Part shown: one piece after another, positions 50,626 through 59,061 of the stretch
How positions within the stretch are numbered: the first letter of the stretch is position 1
Layout: each line of letters opens with the position of its first letter
DNA from: CAVTWS01 sp964390555
GTDB lineage: Bacteria > Actinomycetota > Acidimicrobiia > Acidimicrobiales > SHLQ01
Assembly (NCBI GenBank): GCA_964390555.1
Contig: CAYMJU010000032.1
Location: 1-64,000 of the forward strand
Length of the DNA stretch: 64,000 nucleotides
Reading direction: 5' to 3'
Translations under genes and position numbers: made by a program
The notes under the pieces: generated by a model
The model's database searches: none
What the model was told of the DNA's origin: nothing
What the model saw: only the letters and a program-made list of their open reading frames with translations

Positions 50626-51696
50626 ATGCGGTCGGCCACGGTCATCGTCTTGTTCACCATCATCGGGTTGCTGGGGTCGTGCAGCGACGACGACTCGACC
50701 GAGCGCCGAGCGTGCCTCGACGCTCCCGGCGGTGAGCCGGTGGAACCGGCCGCCACCGATGCCACCGACACCCTCGTTCTGCTCGCCCACGACTCGTTCG
50801 CGGTGTCCCCTGGCGTGCTCGAGACGTTCACCGAGCAGACCGGCATCGACGTCGAGGTCCGCACGCTCGGCGACACCGGCCAGCTCGTGTCCGAAGCGGT
50901 GCTCACCGCCGGCGAACCGCTCGGCGACGTGCTGTTCGGCGTCGACAACACTTTCCTGTGCCGGGCGCTCGAAGCGTCGGTGTTCGAGCCGCTCGCCCTC
51001 GACCTCACCGCGATCGATCCCACGCTCGACCTCGACCCCCACCACCGGGTCGTGCCCGTCGACTTCGGCGACGTATGCCTCAACACCTCGGGCGCCGAAC
51101 CTGCCCCGGCCAGCTTCCGGGACCTGGTCGACCCCGAGTACGCCGGCGAGCTGGTCACCCAGGACCCCGAGACTTCGTCGCCGGGCCTGGCCTTTCTGCT
51201 CGCCACCATCGCTGTTCTCGGCGACGGCTGGCGCGACTACTGGGCCGGGCTGGTCGCCAACGACGTCGAGATCAGCCCCGACTGGACGACGGCCTACTTC
51301 GTCGAGTTCGCGGCCAGCGGCGGCGACCGCTCGATCGTTACCTCCTATGCCACCAGCCCGGTTGCCGAGGTGCTGTTCAGCGATCCGCCGGTGTCCGAAC
51401 CGAGCACCTCGGTCGTGGTCGACTCGTGCTTCCGCCAAGTCGAGATGGCCGGCGTGCTGCGCGGAACCGAGCACCCCGAGGCCGCGGCCGCGCTCGTCGA
51501 GTTCCTCGTGTCACCCACGTTCCAGGCCGACGTGGCGCTGAGCATGTTCGTGTACCCGGCCCGCACCGACGTGGAGCTACCACCGGAGTTCGCAGTGGCA
51601 CCCACGATCGAGGATCCCATCACCATGGACCCGGTCACCATCCACGAGAACCGCGACGCCTGGACGAGCGAGTGGCGCGAGATCGTGCTCGGCTGA
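50626..51696 (+). CDS. thiB: Thiamine ABC transporter substrate-binding lipoprotein
   Basis: 356 residues. Lipoprotein signal VIVLFTIIGLLGSCSDDD (lipobox LGSC). Periplasmic-binding-protein type 2 fold of the ThiB family: LVLLAHDSFAVSPGVLETF, TGIDVEVRTLGDTGQLV, GDVLFGVDNTFLCRAL, VPVDFGDVCLN, and WTTAYFVEFAASGGDRSIV. Directly under the TPP riboswitch and upstream of thiP and thiQ, which settles thiamine (or its phosphate/precursor) as substrate. Confidence 0.92.
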   Translation: MRSATVIVLFTIIGLLGSCSDDDSTERRACLDAPGGEPVEPAATDATDTLVLLAHDSFAVSPGVLETFTEQTGIDVEVRTLGDTGQLVSEAVLTAGEPLGDVLFGVDNTFLCRALEASVFEPLALDLTAIDPTLDLDPHHRVVPVDFGDVCLNTSGAEPAPASFRDLVDPEYAGELVTQDPETSSPGLAFLLATIAVLGDGWRDYWAGLVANDVEISPDWTTAYFVEFAASGGDRSIVTSYATSPVAEVLFSDPPVSEPSTSVVVDSCFRQVEMAGVLRGTEHPEAAAALVEFLVSPTFQADVALSMFVYPARTDVELPPEFAVAPTIEDPITMDPVTIHENRDAWTSEWREIVLG

Positions 51697-53282
51697 CGTC
51701 GGTCGGCGTCGCCGTAGTTCCCCTGGCGGCGATCGCCGTTCTCGTCGGGTACCCGGTCGCCGGCCTGGCGCGGCGAACGTTCGACCTATCCAACCTGGTG
51801 GACACCGTTACGGCGGGCTGGTTCTGGCGGGCATGGCGATTCACGTTGTGGCAGGCCACCGTGTCCACCGTCGCCACCGCGGTGGTCGGACTGCCGCTCG
51901 CCGGGCTGTTGTCGCGGCGCCGCTTCCTCGGGCGTTCCGCGTTGCGGGCGCTGGTGACCGCACCGTTCGTGATGCCGACCGTCGTCGTCGCCGGGGCCTA
52001 CCTGACTCTGTTCCGCCAGCTCGGGCTCGACCGCGAGCCGCTCGATCTCACCGAGAGCACCACCGCGATCGTCGCCGCGCACGTCTTTTTCAATCTCGCC
52101 GTGGTCGTTCGCGTCGTCGCAACGGCGTGGGAGGGACTCGACCCGACCGCCACGGAGGTGGCTCAGACGATGGGAGCGAGCCCAGCCCGCGCGTTCGTGG
52201 GCGTCACGCTCCCCGCGCTGAGGCCGGCGCTGAGCGCCGCGGCGGCCATCGTGTTCGCGTTCAGCGTTACGTCCTATGGAGTGGTGCGGGTCCTCGGGGG
52301 GCCTCGGCGGGCGACGCTCGAGACCGAGATCTACCGCTTCGGTGTGAGCCGACTCGATGTGGAAACGGCGACATCGCTGGCGTTCGTGCAGCTGGCGACG
52401 GTCGTGCTCGTCGTGTGGGTGGCCGGCCGGGCCGGGGCGTCGGTGGGCTCGGCGACGCTGAGCCGGTTCAGCGCTCGGGCCGATCGCCCACTCGGGGGCC
52501 GTCAGCGGCTCGCCGCCGGTGCCCTCGTGACCGCCGTCGTCGCCTACATCGTGGCGCCGTTGACCGCCCTCACCACCGAGGCCTTCCGATACGGCGGCGG
52601 CTGGAGCCTTCACCACATGGCCTCGCTCGTCGATCGATCGACGTTGCTGCCCGTCGTGCCCGCCCGCACCTTGGTCAACTCGCTGCTGGTCGCTGCTGTG
52701 GCCGTCATCGCCGCCCTGGTGATCGGAGGTCTGGCAGCGGTCGCATCGAGCCGCCACCGCGGCCCGCTCGGTCGGGTCGTCGAGGGCGCCGTGACCCTGC
52801 CCCTCGCCATCTCGGCGGTGTCGCTAGGTCTCGGCATGCTCGTGACGTTCGACCGACCGATCGGATTGCGTTCGTCGTGGTGGGTCATACCCCTCGCCCA
52901 CGCTGTCGTCGGCGCGCCGTTCGTTGCTCGAGCCGTCGGCCCGGCCATGCGGTCGGTTGGTCCTGACCTCCGCGACGCCGCCAGCGTGCTCGGCGCATCC
53001 CCAGCCGTAGTGGCTCGCACTGTCATCGGTCCGCTCGTCAGCCGGTCGGTGGCGGTCGGCGCCTCGTTCGCGTTCGCGGTGTCGCTCGGCGAGTTCGGTG
53101 CCACCTCGTTCCTCGCCCGGCGCGACGACCAGCTCACCGCGCCCATCGCCATCGTCAGGCTCCTGGGCCGACCCGGCGACGAGCCCCGGGGTCAGGCCGC
53201 CGCCATGGGGGTTGTCGTGCTGGCGCTCACTGTCGCCGTGGTGGCCACCGGCGACCGAGTCGCCCGGAAGCGCCCGTCGTGA
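51672..53282 (+). CDS. thiP: Thiamine ABC transporter permease
   Basis: 536 residues with about 12 membrane helices in two fused permease halves, as usual for ThiP. Each half has its EAA-type loop: EVAQTMGASPARAFVGVTL and DAASVLGASPAVVARTVIG. Start GTG 51672 overlaps thiB by 25 nt; no ATG/GTG exists closer to the thiB stop in this frame. Confidence 0.9.
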   Translation: MARDRARLTSVGVAVVPLAAIAVLVGYPVAGLARRTFDLSNLVDTVTAGWFWRAWRFTLWQATVSTVATAVVGLPLAGLLSRRRFLGRSALRALVTAPFVMPTVVVAGAYLTLFRQLGLDREPLDLTESTTAIVAAHVFFNLAVVVRVVATAWEGLDPTATEVAQTMGASPARAFVGVTLPALRPALSAAAAIVFAFSVTSYGVVRVLGGPRRATLETEIYRFGVSRLDVETATSLAFVQLATVVLVVWVAGRAGASVGSATLSRFSARADRPLGGRQRLAAGALVTAVVAYIVAPLTALTTEAFRYGGGWSLHHMASLVDRSTLLPVVPARTLVNSLLVAAVAVIAALVIGGLAAVASSRHRGPLGRVVEGAVTLPLAISAVSLGLGMLVTFDRPIGLRSSWWVIPLAHAVVGAPFVARAVGPAMRSVGPDLRDAASVLGASPAVVARTVIGPLVSRSVAVGASFAFAVSLGEFGATSFLARRDDQLTAPIAIVRLLGRPGDEPRGQAAAMGVVVLALTVAVVATGDRVARKRPS

Positions 53283-54298
53283 GCGAGGGGCTGCGCGCCG
53301 AAGGCCTGACCGTCGTCATCGATGGCGGCCCTGGCGGCCGCGGTCCCAGTGGCGGCGTGCTGCTCGACGCGGTGTCGGTCTCGGTCGAACCGGGCGAGGT
53401 GCTGGCCGTGCTGGGCCGCAGCGGAGCCGGCAAGTCGACGCTTCTGCGGGCCATCGCTGGTCTGATCCCGCTCGCCGCCGGACAGATCGAGATCGACGGC
53501 GTCGACGTCACGTCCCTGCCGACGCACCGGCGCGGTCTCGGCCTCATGTTCCAGCATCCCGCCTTGTTCCCCCACCTCGATGTCGGCGAGAACGTCGCCT
53601 ATGGGCTCAAGGTGCGCGGGTCGAGCCGTACCGCTCGGGCCGCCCGCACCGAGGAGCTGCTCGATCGGGTCGGGTTGGGCGGGTTCGCCAGGCGATCGGT
53701 GGCCGACCTGTCCGGCGGGGAAGCCCAGCGCGTGGCCCTGGCCCGCGCACTCGCACCCAACCCGCGTGTGCTGATGCTCGACGAGCCTCTCGCCGCCCTC
53801 GACCGGCCCCGGCGGGCCGACCTGCTCGACGAGGTGCGGCGGGTTCTCCAAGAGCTGTCACAAGCTGCGGTGTACGTAACCCACGACCGCGACGAAGCGT
53901 TCGCGCTGGCCACGTCGATCATCGTGCTCGACGAGGGTCGGGCCGTGCGCCAGGGCCGGCCTGCCGACGTGTGGTCGGACCCCGGCTCGGTCCGGGTAGC
54001 CGAGCTGCTCGGGCACCGGAACCTGGTGACCCCTGCGGTTCTCCGCGGCGCCGTCGGATCGCTTCCAACACATCTCGCCGGTGCCAGCCAGATCCTCGTG
54101 CCCCACGACGCCGTGACCCTCGGCGGCGACATCGCGGGGTACGTCATCAGCCGCCACATCACCTTCGACCAGCCCACCGCCGTCGTCGAGCTCTCGGGCG
54201 GGGCCCGTCTGTCGATCGCCTACCCGGCCAGCGGCCCCACCTCTCTCACCGTCGGCATACGGGTCGATCGACTGGTCCCGCTGAGAGAGCGCCACTAA
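53279..54298 (+). CDS. thiQ: Thiamine ABC transporter ATP-binding protein
   Basis: 339 residues. Walker A GRSGAGKST, Q-loop LMFQHPALFPH, signature LSGGEAQRVALARAL, Walker B VLMLDEPLAALD, H-loop VYVTHDRDEA. The C-terminal ~110 residues form an extra TOBE-like regulatory domain, longer than the compact ThiQ of enterobacteria and more like actinobacterial CUT1/ferric-type ATPases. GTGA overlap with thiP. Confidence 0.9.
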   Translation: MSEGLRAEGLTVVIDGGPGGRGPSGGVLLDAVSVSVEPGEVLAVLGRSGAGKSTLLRAIAGLIPLAAGQIEIDGVDVTSLPTHRRGLGLMFQHPALFPHLDVGENVAYGLKVRGSSRTARAARTEELLDRVGLGGFARRSVADLSGGEAQRVALARALAPNPRVLMLDEPLAALDRPRRADLLDEVRRVLQELSQAAVYVTHDRDEAFALATSIIVLDEGRAVRQGRPADVWSDPGSVRVAELLGHRNLVTPAVLRGAVGSLPTHLAGASQILVPHDAVTLGGDIAGYVISRHITFDQPTAVVELSGGARLSIAYPASGPTSLTVGIRVDRLVPLRERH

Positions 54299-54397
54299 GT
54301 GAACGTTCGATGTCTGAGCGGTCTCGCTCGCCTGCTAGCGCAGGCGAGAAATGCCACTGTCACATCGGAGGGCTCGCCTATCGGCTCGCCCTATGAG
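54297..54397 (+). repeat. Two-hairpin dispersed repeat, copy B
   Basis: Begins within the thiQ stop codon. Perfect 9-bp hairpin CTCGCCTGC-TAGC-GCAGGCGAG (54327-54348), constant ATGCCACTGTCACATCGG, second hairpin 54369-54392. The best preserved copy, 31 kb from the others. Confidence 0.85.
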
Positions 54398-54442
54398 CTG
54401 ACCGATGCCTCCCCGGCACCGGGGTCGTGTGAGAGTGAGCCG

Positions 54443-54913
54443 ATGCGACAGGTCGCAGTGATGGTCGACAGCCTTACCGAGCCGGGAGTGCCCGATCAGG
54501 TGCCGGGCGAAGCGGCCGCGGCCTGGCTGCTTCGCGGCGATCGCGCCGCGCACCTGTTGCCCAGCATCGACACCGTGCGCCGAGCCGGCGCCGACGACGT
54601 GGTCATCTGGGCCGGCGCCGCCGATGTGCGCCGCGGGCGCCCGATCGCCGACGTGGTCCACCACGTCGCTGAGACCATCGACGAGCTCTCCCGGGTGGCA
54701 CCGGACTCCGTCGTGACCGTAGCCGCGGTTCCGCACGGACGAGGCCGGTGGGCGGGGGCGGTCACGACCCTCAACGCCGAGTTGGCCCGAGTGGCGCGCG
54801 AGCGCGGCGTTCGATGGCTCGATCCTCGTGTCGGTCGCTCCGACGACCGCGGCCGCTCCCTGGCATCATGGACCAACCGCCGCGGGCGGATCCGTGCCAA
54901 GGGGGACGCGTGA
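54443..54913 (+). CDS. Small SGNH/GDSL-hydrolase-like protein
   Basis: 156 residues from ATG 54443; the frame extends upstream into repeat copy B and is rejected there. Features: MVDSLTEPG at the N-terminus resembles the GDSL nucleophile block, VVIWAGAADVRRG the Gly/Asn oxyanion block (Asn replaced), and TLNAELARVARERGVRWLDP the late helix. No clear C-terminal DxxH, so catalytic competence is uncertain. Coupled to the next gene by GTGA. Confidence 0.5.
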   Translation: MRQVAVMVDSLTEPGVPDQVPGEAAAAWLLRGDRAAHLLPSIDTVRRAGADDVVIWAGAADVRRGRPIADVVHHVAETIDELSRVAPDSVVTVAAVPHGRGRWAGAVTTLNAELARVARERGVRWLDPRVGRSDDRGRSLASWTNRRGRIRAKGDA

Positions 54914-55773
54914 ACGCACCAGCCGATCGGCTGCCGGTGATCGACGGTTGGGTCAACGTCTCCATGGGCGACAGCAAGCCGCCCGAGTACCTCGTTCGCG
55001 TGAAGGAGGACTACCTCAAGCAGGGCGACAGCTTCTTTCGCTCGTACGATCCGCCCGAGTTGCTCGACCTGATGGACTCGCTCGGTGTCGCGAAGTCCGT
55101 GATTGCCTATGCGACCCGCGGGCACGGTCGGGGCTCGAACGACAGCGGTTCTGGTCGCGTGCTGCGATTCGTCGATGAGCACCCCGACCGTTTCGCCCTC
55201 GCCGTCCACGTCGATCCCCGGGGCCTCATGAAGGAGCTCTGGGCGCTCGAGGACATCGTGCGCGATCACCCGGTGGCGTGTGCTCGAGTCGTGCCCTTCG
55301 GCATCGATCTGGCCCCGAGCGACGCCCTCTACTACCCGCTGTACGCCAAGTGCGTCGAGATCGACCTGCCGCTCACGATCAACGCCGGACTGCCCGGTCC
55401 ACCGATGCCCGGAGAGTGCCAGGACCCGATCCACCTCGACCGGGTCTGTCATCGCTTTCCCGACCTCAAGCTGTGCATGGCCCACGGTGCCGACCCTTGG
55501 TGGGGGGTGGCCATCCGCCTGATGATCAAGTACCGAAACCTTCACCTGATGACTTCGGCCTGGTCGCCGAAGCGGTTCCCAGCCGAGCTGTTGCACTTCA
55601 TGCGCACCCGCGGCGCCGACAAGATCATCTTCGCGTCGGACCACCCGGCGCTTCCCATGCAACGCTGCGTGGACGAGGCCCGGGCCCTCGACCTGCCCGA
55701 GGACATCCTCGCCAAATATCTCTACACCAACGCCGACCGCTTCTTCTTCGCTCCCCGATCCCCGCGGTACTGA
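54910..55773 (+). CDS. Amidohydrolase-2 family protein lacking N-terminal HxH
   Basis: 287 residues, TIM-barrel amidohydrolase related to ACMSD/uracil-carboxylate-type decarboxylases: FALAVHVDPRGLMKELW, YPLYAKCVEIDLPLTINAG, FPDLKLCMAHGADPWWG and IIFASDHPALPM (late Asp). The first-strand metal motif (DxH/HxH) is replaced by IDGWVNVSMG, so metal binding differs from classical members. GTG start overlaps the SGNH-like gene. Confidence 0.8.
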   Translation: MNAPADRLPVIDGWVNVSMGDSKPPEYLVRVKEDYLKQGDSFFRSYDPPELLDLMDSLGVAKSVIAYATRGHGRGSNDSGSGRVLRFVDEHPDRFALAVHVDPRGLMKELWALEDIVRDHPVACARVVPFGIDLAPSDALYYPLYAKCVEIDLPLTINAGLPGPPMPGECQDPIHLDRVCHRFPDLKLCMAHGADPWWGVAIRLMIKYRNLHLMTSAWSPKRFPAELLHFMRTRGADKIIFASDHPALPMQRCVDEARALDLPEDILAKYLYTNADRFFFAPRSPRY

Positions 55774-55793
55774 ACCCGGACGGGAGCGCGCCG

Positions 55794-56249
55794 TCAGGTG
55801 CCGTGGGCGACGACGTCGGCGGCGAAGCGTTCGATCAGCGGTGCCAGACGGGCGAGGTCGCGCTCGCTCCAGGAGTCGAGGGCGTCGGCCACGGTCGACC
55901 GCCATGCCGCCCGTAGCTTCTCGGTGAGGTGCTCGCCGGCGGCGCTGAGGGAGATCCTCGAAGCCCGTCGATCGTCGGGATCGCCTTGGCGGTCGATCAG
56001 ACCCTTCTGTTCGAGCGCCGCGACCTGCCGGCTGATGGTCGACACGTCGACGGCCAAGTCGGTCGCGATGTCCGAAAGCCGGGCCGGCGCCAGACGGGAG
56101 ATGGCCACCAGCACCATGTAGGTCGCCCGGTCGAGGTGGATGCCAGCCCGCTCCCGGACGGCCTCGGAGAACCGGCTCGAACGGGTCTGGCGCACGATGA
56201 CGCCGAGCGCCTGCTCGATGCGGTCGATGTCGCCCTCGAGCCCGGTCAC
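55794..56249 (-). CDS. MarR-family transcriptional regulator
   Basis: 151 residues from GTG 56249, chosen over GTG 56258 because TAGCGT (56257-56262) is 7 nt before it. Winged helix: LSDIATDLAVDVSTISRQVAALEQ (HTH) and DRQGDPDDRRASRISLS (wing), flanked by dimerisation helices. Divergent from an MFS exporter with an imperfect palindrome between them, the classic arrangement of a drug-responsive repressor and its efflux pump. Confidence 0.92.
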   Translation of the reverse strand: MTGLEGDIDRIEQALGVIVRQTRSSRFSEAVRERAGIHLDRATYMVLVAISRLAPARLSDIATDLAVDVSTISRQVAALEQKGLIDRQGDPDDRRASRISLSAAGEHLTEKLRAAWRSTVADALDSWSERDLARLAPLIERFAADVVAHGT

Positions 56250-56293
56250 GGCCCGCACGCTACCGGTACCCGGTGCCGACCGTCACCCGACAG

Positions 56294-56327
56294 TTGTTTG
56301 TACCACACAATCACCTGAGGATAGCCT
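56294..56327. promoter_or_regulatory. Probable MarR operator and MFS promoter
   Basis: TTGTTTG-TAC-CACACAA (56294-56310) is a 17-bp inverted repeat with one mismatch per arm. TTGTAC (56298-56303) inside it could be the -35 and TAGCCT (56322-56327) the -10, 6 nt before the MFS ATG. Repressor binding would block polymerase. Confidence 0.6.
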
Positions 56328-56333
56328 GTCTGG

Positions 56334-57941
56334 ATGAGCGAAGCCGACGACACGCGCCACCGAAAGCTGGTGGTGATGATCGTCGGGCTGATGCTGGCCC
56401 AGATCATGGCGGGCATCGAAGGCACGATCATCGTGAACGCCCTCGGGTACATCGTTCCCGAGCTCGGTAGCGTCGAGCTCACCCCGTGGGTCTTCGTGAG
56501 CTACAGCTTGGCGTCGGCGACCAGCACGATCGTCTGGGGGAAGCTCTCGGACCTGTACGGGCGGCGGTGGCTCTACTATCTGTCGATCGTCGTCTTCGTC
56601 GTCGGCGCGATCGTGTGCGGTACCGCCACAACGATGGGCCAGCTCATCGCCGGTCGGGGTGTGCAAGGCGTCGGTGCCGGCGGGCTGATGACGCTCACGA
56701 TGATCATCATCGCCGACGTGATCTCGCCCCGAGAGCGCGGCCGCTATCAGGGGTACATGGGCGCGATGTTCGCGGTCGCCACCATGCTCGGACCCTGGGT
56801 CGGCGGCATCATCGTCGACACCACGACGTGGCGGTGGATCTTCTACATGAACCTACCGCTCGGCCTCGTGGGTCTGGCGATGGGTTTGATCACACTGCGC
56901 GACGTACCGTTCACGCGCCGGGAGAGCTCGATCGACTGGCTCGGGACCTCCACGCTCATCGTCTGGGTCTCCGCGAGCGTGCTCGTGGCCACCCGAGGCG
57001 CCGAGTGGGGCTGGGGATCGGCGATCACGATCGGCCTCATCGTCGCGTCCGTTGCCGGCGTCGTCGCGTTCGTCGCCATCGAGCGACGCGCCGCCGAACC
57101 CGTGCTGCCCCTCGAGCTGTTCCGGGAACCGGTCTTTTCGACCACATCGGTCCTGGCGTTCTTCCAGGGCATCACCATGTTCGCGGCGACCGCGCTGTTC
57201 CCGCTGTTCCTGCAGATCGTGGTCGGCGTCAGCGCGACCAACTCCGGGCTCCTCCTCGCGCCCGGCTCACTCGGGATGCTCGCCGGCTCGATCGGGAGCG
57301 GCCAACTCATCTCGCGGACCGGCAAGTACCGGCGCTACCCGATCATCGGTGCGATCGCCACGTCGGTGGCGTTCATCGGCTTCGGGACCATGGACACCGG
57401 TACCTCGCTGTGGGAAGCCGTGACCTACTCGACCCTCGCCGGCATAGGACTCGGGCTCGGGTTCCAGACGGTCATGCTCGCGGTGCAGAACCGGGTCGAC
57501 CACGCGCACCTGGGCGCGGCGACATCGGCGTCGCAGTTCTTCCGCAGCCTCGGGGCGACCTATGGCGGAGCGATCCTGGTCACGATCTACGTGAGCCGGC
57601 TCGATTACTGGCTACGCGAGCTGGCCGGCGGTTCGGGGCTGTCGGCCGCGACCCTGCGCGACAACCCGACTCAGATCCGGGAGCTCGACCCAGCGGTGCA
57701 AGAGGCGGTGATCACCTCGTTCAGCCGGTCGATCACCACCGCGCTGGTCGTCATGTTGCCGGTGGCGATCGTGTCGATCTTCATCGCTCGCCTGGTGCCG
57801 GAGTACCCGCTGCGAGACCAGGCTGCGGTCGGCGACCCTCAACGTCACCGCACGGCCCCCGACGACCGCAGTGATGTGATCTCGCTCGACGTCCAGCCGA
57901 GTTCCGACAGCACCGAATCGGTGTCGCATCCGACCCATTGA
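56334..57941 (+). CDS. MFS drug exporter, DHA2 (EmrB/QacA) type
   Basis: 535 residues, ~14 membrane helices. Motif A GKLSDLYGRRWLYY, motif C-like GAMFAVATMLGPWVGGIIVD, and MNLPLGLVGLAMG are typical. Proton-driven export of drugs or lipophilic compounds. The last ~33 residues are polar and encoded antisense to the CoA-transferase 3' end. Expression is probably controlled by the divergent MarR protein. Confidence 0.92.
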   Translation: MSEADDTRHRKLVVMIVGLMLAQIMAGIEGTIIVNALGYIVPELGSVELTPWVFVSYSLASATSTIVWGKLSDLYGRRWLYYLSIVVFVVGAIVCGTATTMGQLIAGRGVQGVGAGGLMTLTMIIIADVISPRERGRYQGYMGAMFAVATMLGPWVGGIIVDTTTWRWIFYMNLPLGLVGLAMGLITLRDVPFTRRESSIDWLGTSTLIVWVSASVLVATRGAEWGWGSAITIGLIVASVAGVVAFVAIERRAAEPVLPLELFREPVFSTTSVLAFFQGITMFAATALFPLFLQIVVGVSATNSGLLLAPGSLGMLAGSIGSGQLISRTGKYRRYPIIGAIATSVAFIGFGTMDTGTSLWEAVTYSTLAGIGLGLGFQTVMLAVQNRVDHAHLGAATSASQFFRSLGATYGGAILVTIYVSRLDYWLRELAGGSGLSAATLRDNPTQIRELDPAVQEAVITSFSRSITTALVVMLPVAIVSIFIARLVPEYPLRDQAAVGDPQRHRTAPDDRSDVISLDVQPSSDSTESVSHPTH

Positions 57942-58990
57942 GGTGACGGACCCGGAGCGCCGGGTGTGCGTGACAGTCGAGGTACCGGCACCACCTCGGT
58001 ACCCCCCTCCTCGGTGAACGCCCCTCGGCTGGTGTGGTGGGGATAGGTGCGGGCCTCGGTGAAAGTGAGGACCGGGGCGAAGCAGGCGTCGGTTCCCTCG
58101 AGCAACTCGCACCATTGGTCGCGCGTCCGGGTTCTCATCACCTCGGCGATCCGGGCCTTCAGCTCGGGCCAGCGGTCCCGGTCGTACTGAACCGGCAGCC
58201 CGGCGTCGCCCAATCCGATGGCGTCGATGAACAGGGCGTAGAAGTGCGGCTCGATCGGCGCGACGCTCACGTAGCCGCCGTCGGCGGTCTCATAGATCGT
58301 GTAGAACGGCGAGCCACCGTCGAACAGGTTGGTGCCCAGCTCGTCGCTGTGGGAGCCCGAGGCCGCCATCGCGTAGTACAACGAGGTCAACGACATCACA
58401 CCGTCGACCATGCCCGCATCGACTACTTGGCCCCGGCCTGACCGTTGGGCCTCGACGAGGGCGCAGACCACGCCGTACGCCAAGTTGAGCCCACCGCCGG
58501 CGAAGTCACCGAGCAGTTGGAGCACCGGGACCGGGGGGCCGCCCGGGGGCCCGACGGCTCGTATGGCGCCGGTGATCGCCTCGTAGTTGAGCGAGTGACC
58601 CGCAGAGTGAGCGAGCGTCCCCATCTGGCCCCACCCGGTCAGCCGGCCGTACACGATCCGCGGGTTCCGCCCCATCACCTGCTCGGGACCGACCCCGAGT
58701 CGTTCGACGACGCCAGGCCGGAACGACTCGCAGAACACGTCGGCCTGTTCCGCCAGCCGCAGGACCGTCTCGACTCCATCGGGGTGCTTGAGATCGACAC
58801 CGATCGATCGGCGGCCCCGGTCCCACGAGCTGTACGGCTTCGGCGCGGGCTCGGCCGGCACCTCGGCCGCCCGGTCGACGCGGATCACGTCGGCACCCAT
58901 GTCGGCCAACTTCAGGGTGCCGAACGGCAGCGCGCCGAGCCCCGCCAACTCGACGACCCGCACCCCGGCCAATGCTCCAGCGTTTCCCAT
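57845..58990 (-). CDS. CaiB/BaiF family (class III) CoA transferase
   Basis: 381 residues from ATG 58990 (MGNAGALAGVRVVELAG). Family features: LADMGADVIRVDR, WDRGRRSIGVDLKHPDG, FCESFRPGVVERLG, and the catalytic Asp in VVDAGMVDGVMSL. The C-terminus DTDSVLSELGWTSSEITSL is the standard family ending, so the 97-nt overlap with the convergent MFS gene is real on this side. May act as a formyl-CoA-type transferase or alpha-methylacyl-CoA racemase. Confidence 0.92.
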   Translation of the reverse strand: MGNAGALAGVRVVELAGLGALPFGTLKLADMGADVIRVDRAAEVPAEPAPKPYSSWDRGRRSIGVDLKHPDGVETVLRLAEQADVFCESFRPGVVERLGVGPEQVMGRNPRIVYGRLTGWGQMGTLAHSAGHSLNYEAITGAIRAVGPPGGPPVPVLQLLGDFAGGGLNLAYGVVCALVEAQRSGRGQVVDAGMVDGVMSLTSLYYAMAASGSHSDELGTNLFDGGSPFYTIYETADGGYVSVAPIEPHFYALFIDAIGLGDAGLPVQYDRDRWPELKARIAEVMRTRTRDQWCELLEGTDACFAPVLTFTEARTYPHHTSRGAFTEEGGTEVVPVPRLSRTPGAPGPSPQWVGCDTDSVLSELGWTSSEITSLRSSGAVR

Positions 58991-59061
58991 CACGTCACCC
59001 CTTCGGTCGCCTGATCGCGCCATCGCCCGCTCGATCGCGGTTCTGGGAACAGAATGACAGA

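Noticed and set aside
54299..54442. N-terminal extension of the SGNH-like protein
   Set aside because: Encoded by two-hairpin repeat copy B; similar peptide is read from copy C in another context, so it reflects the repeat rather than a protein.
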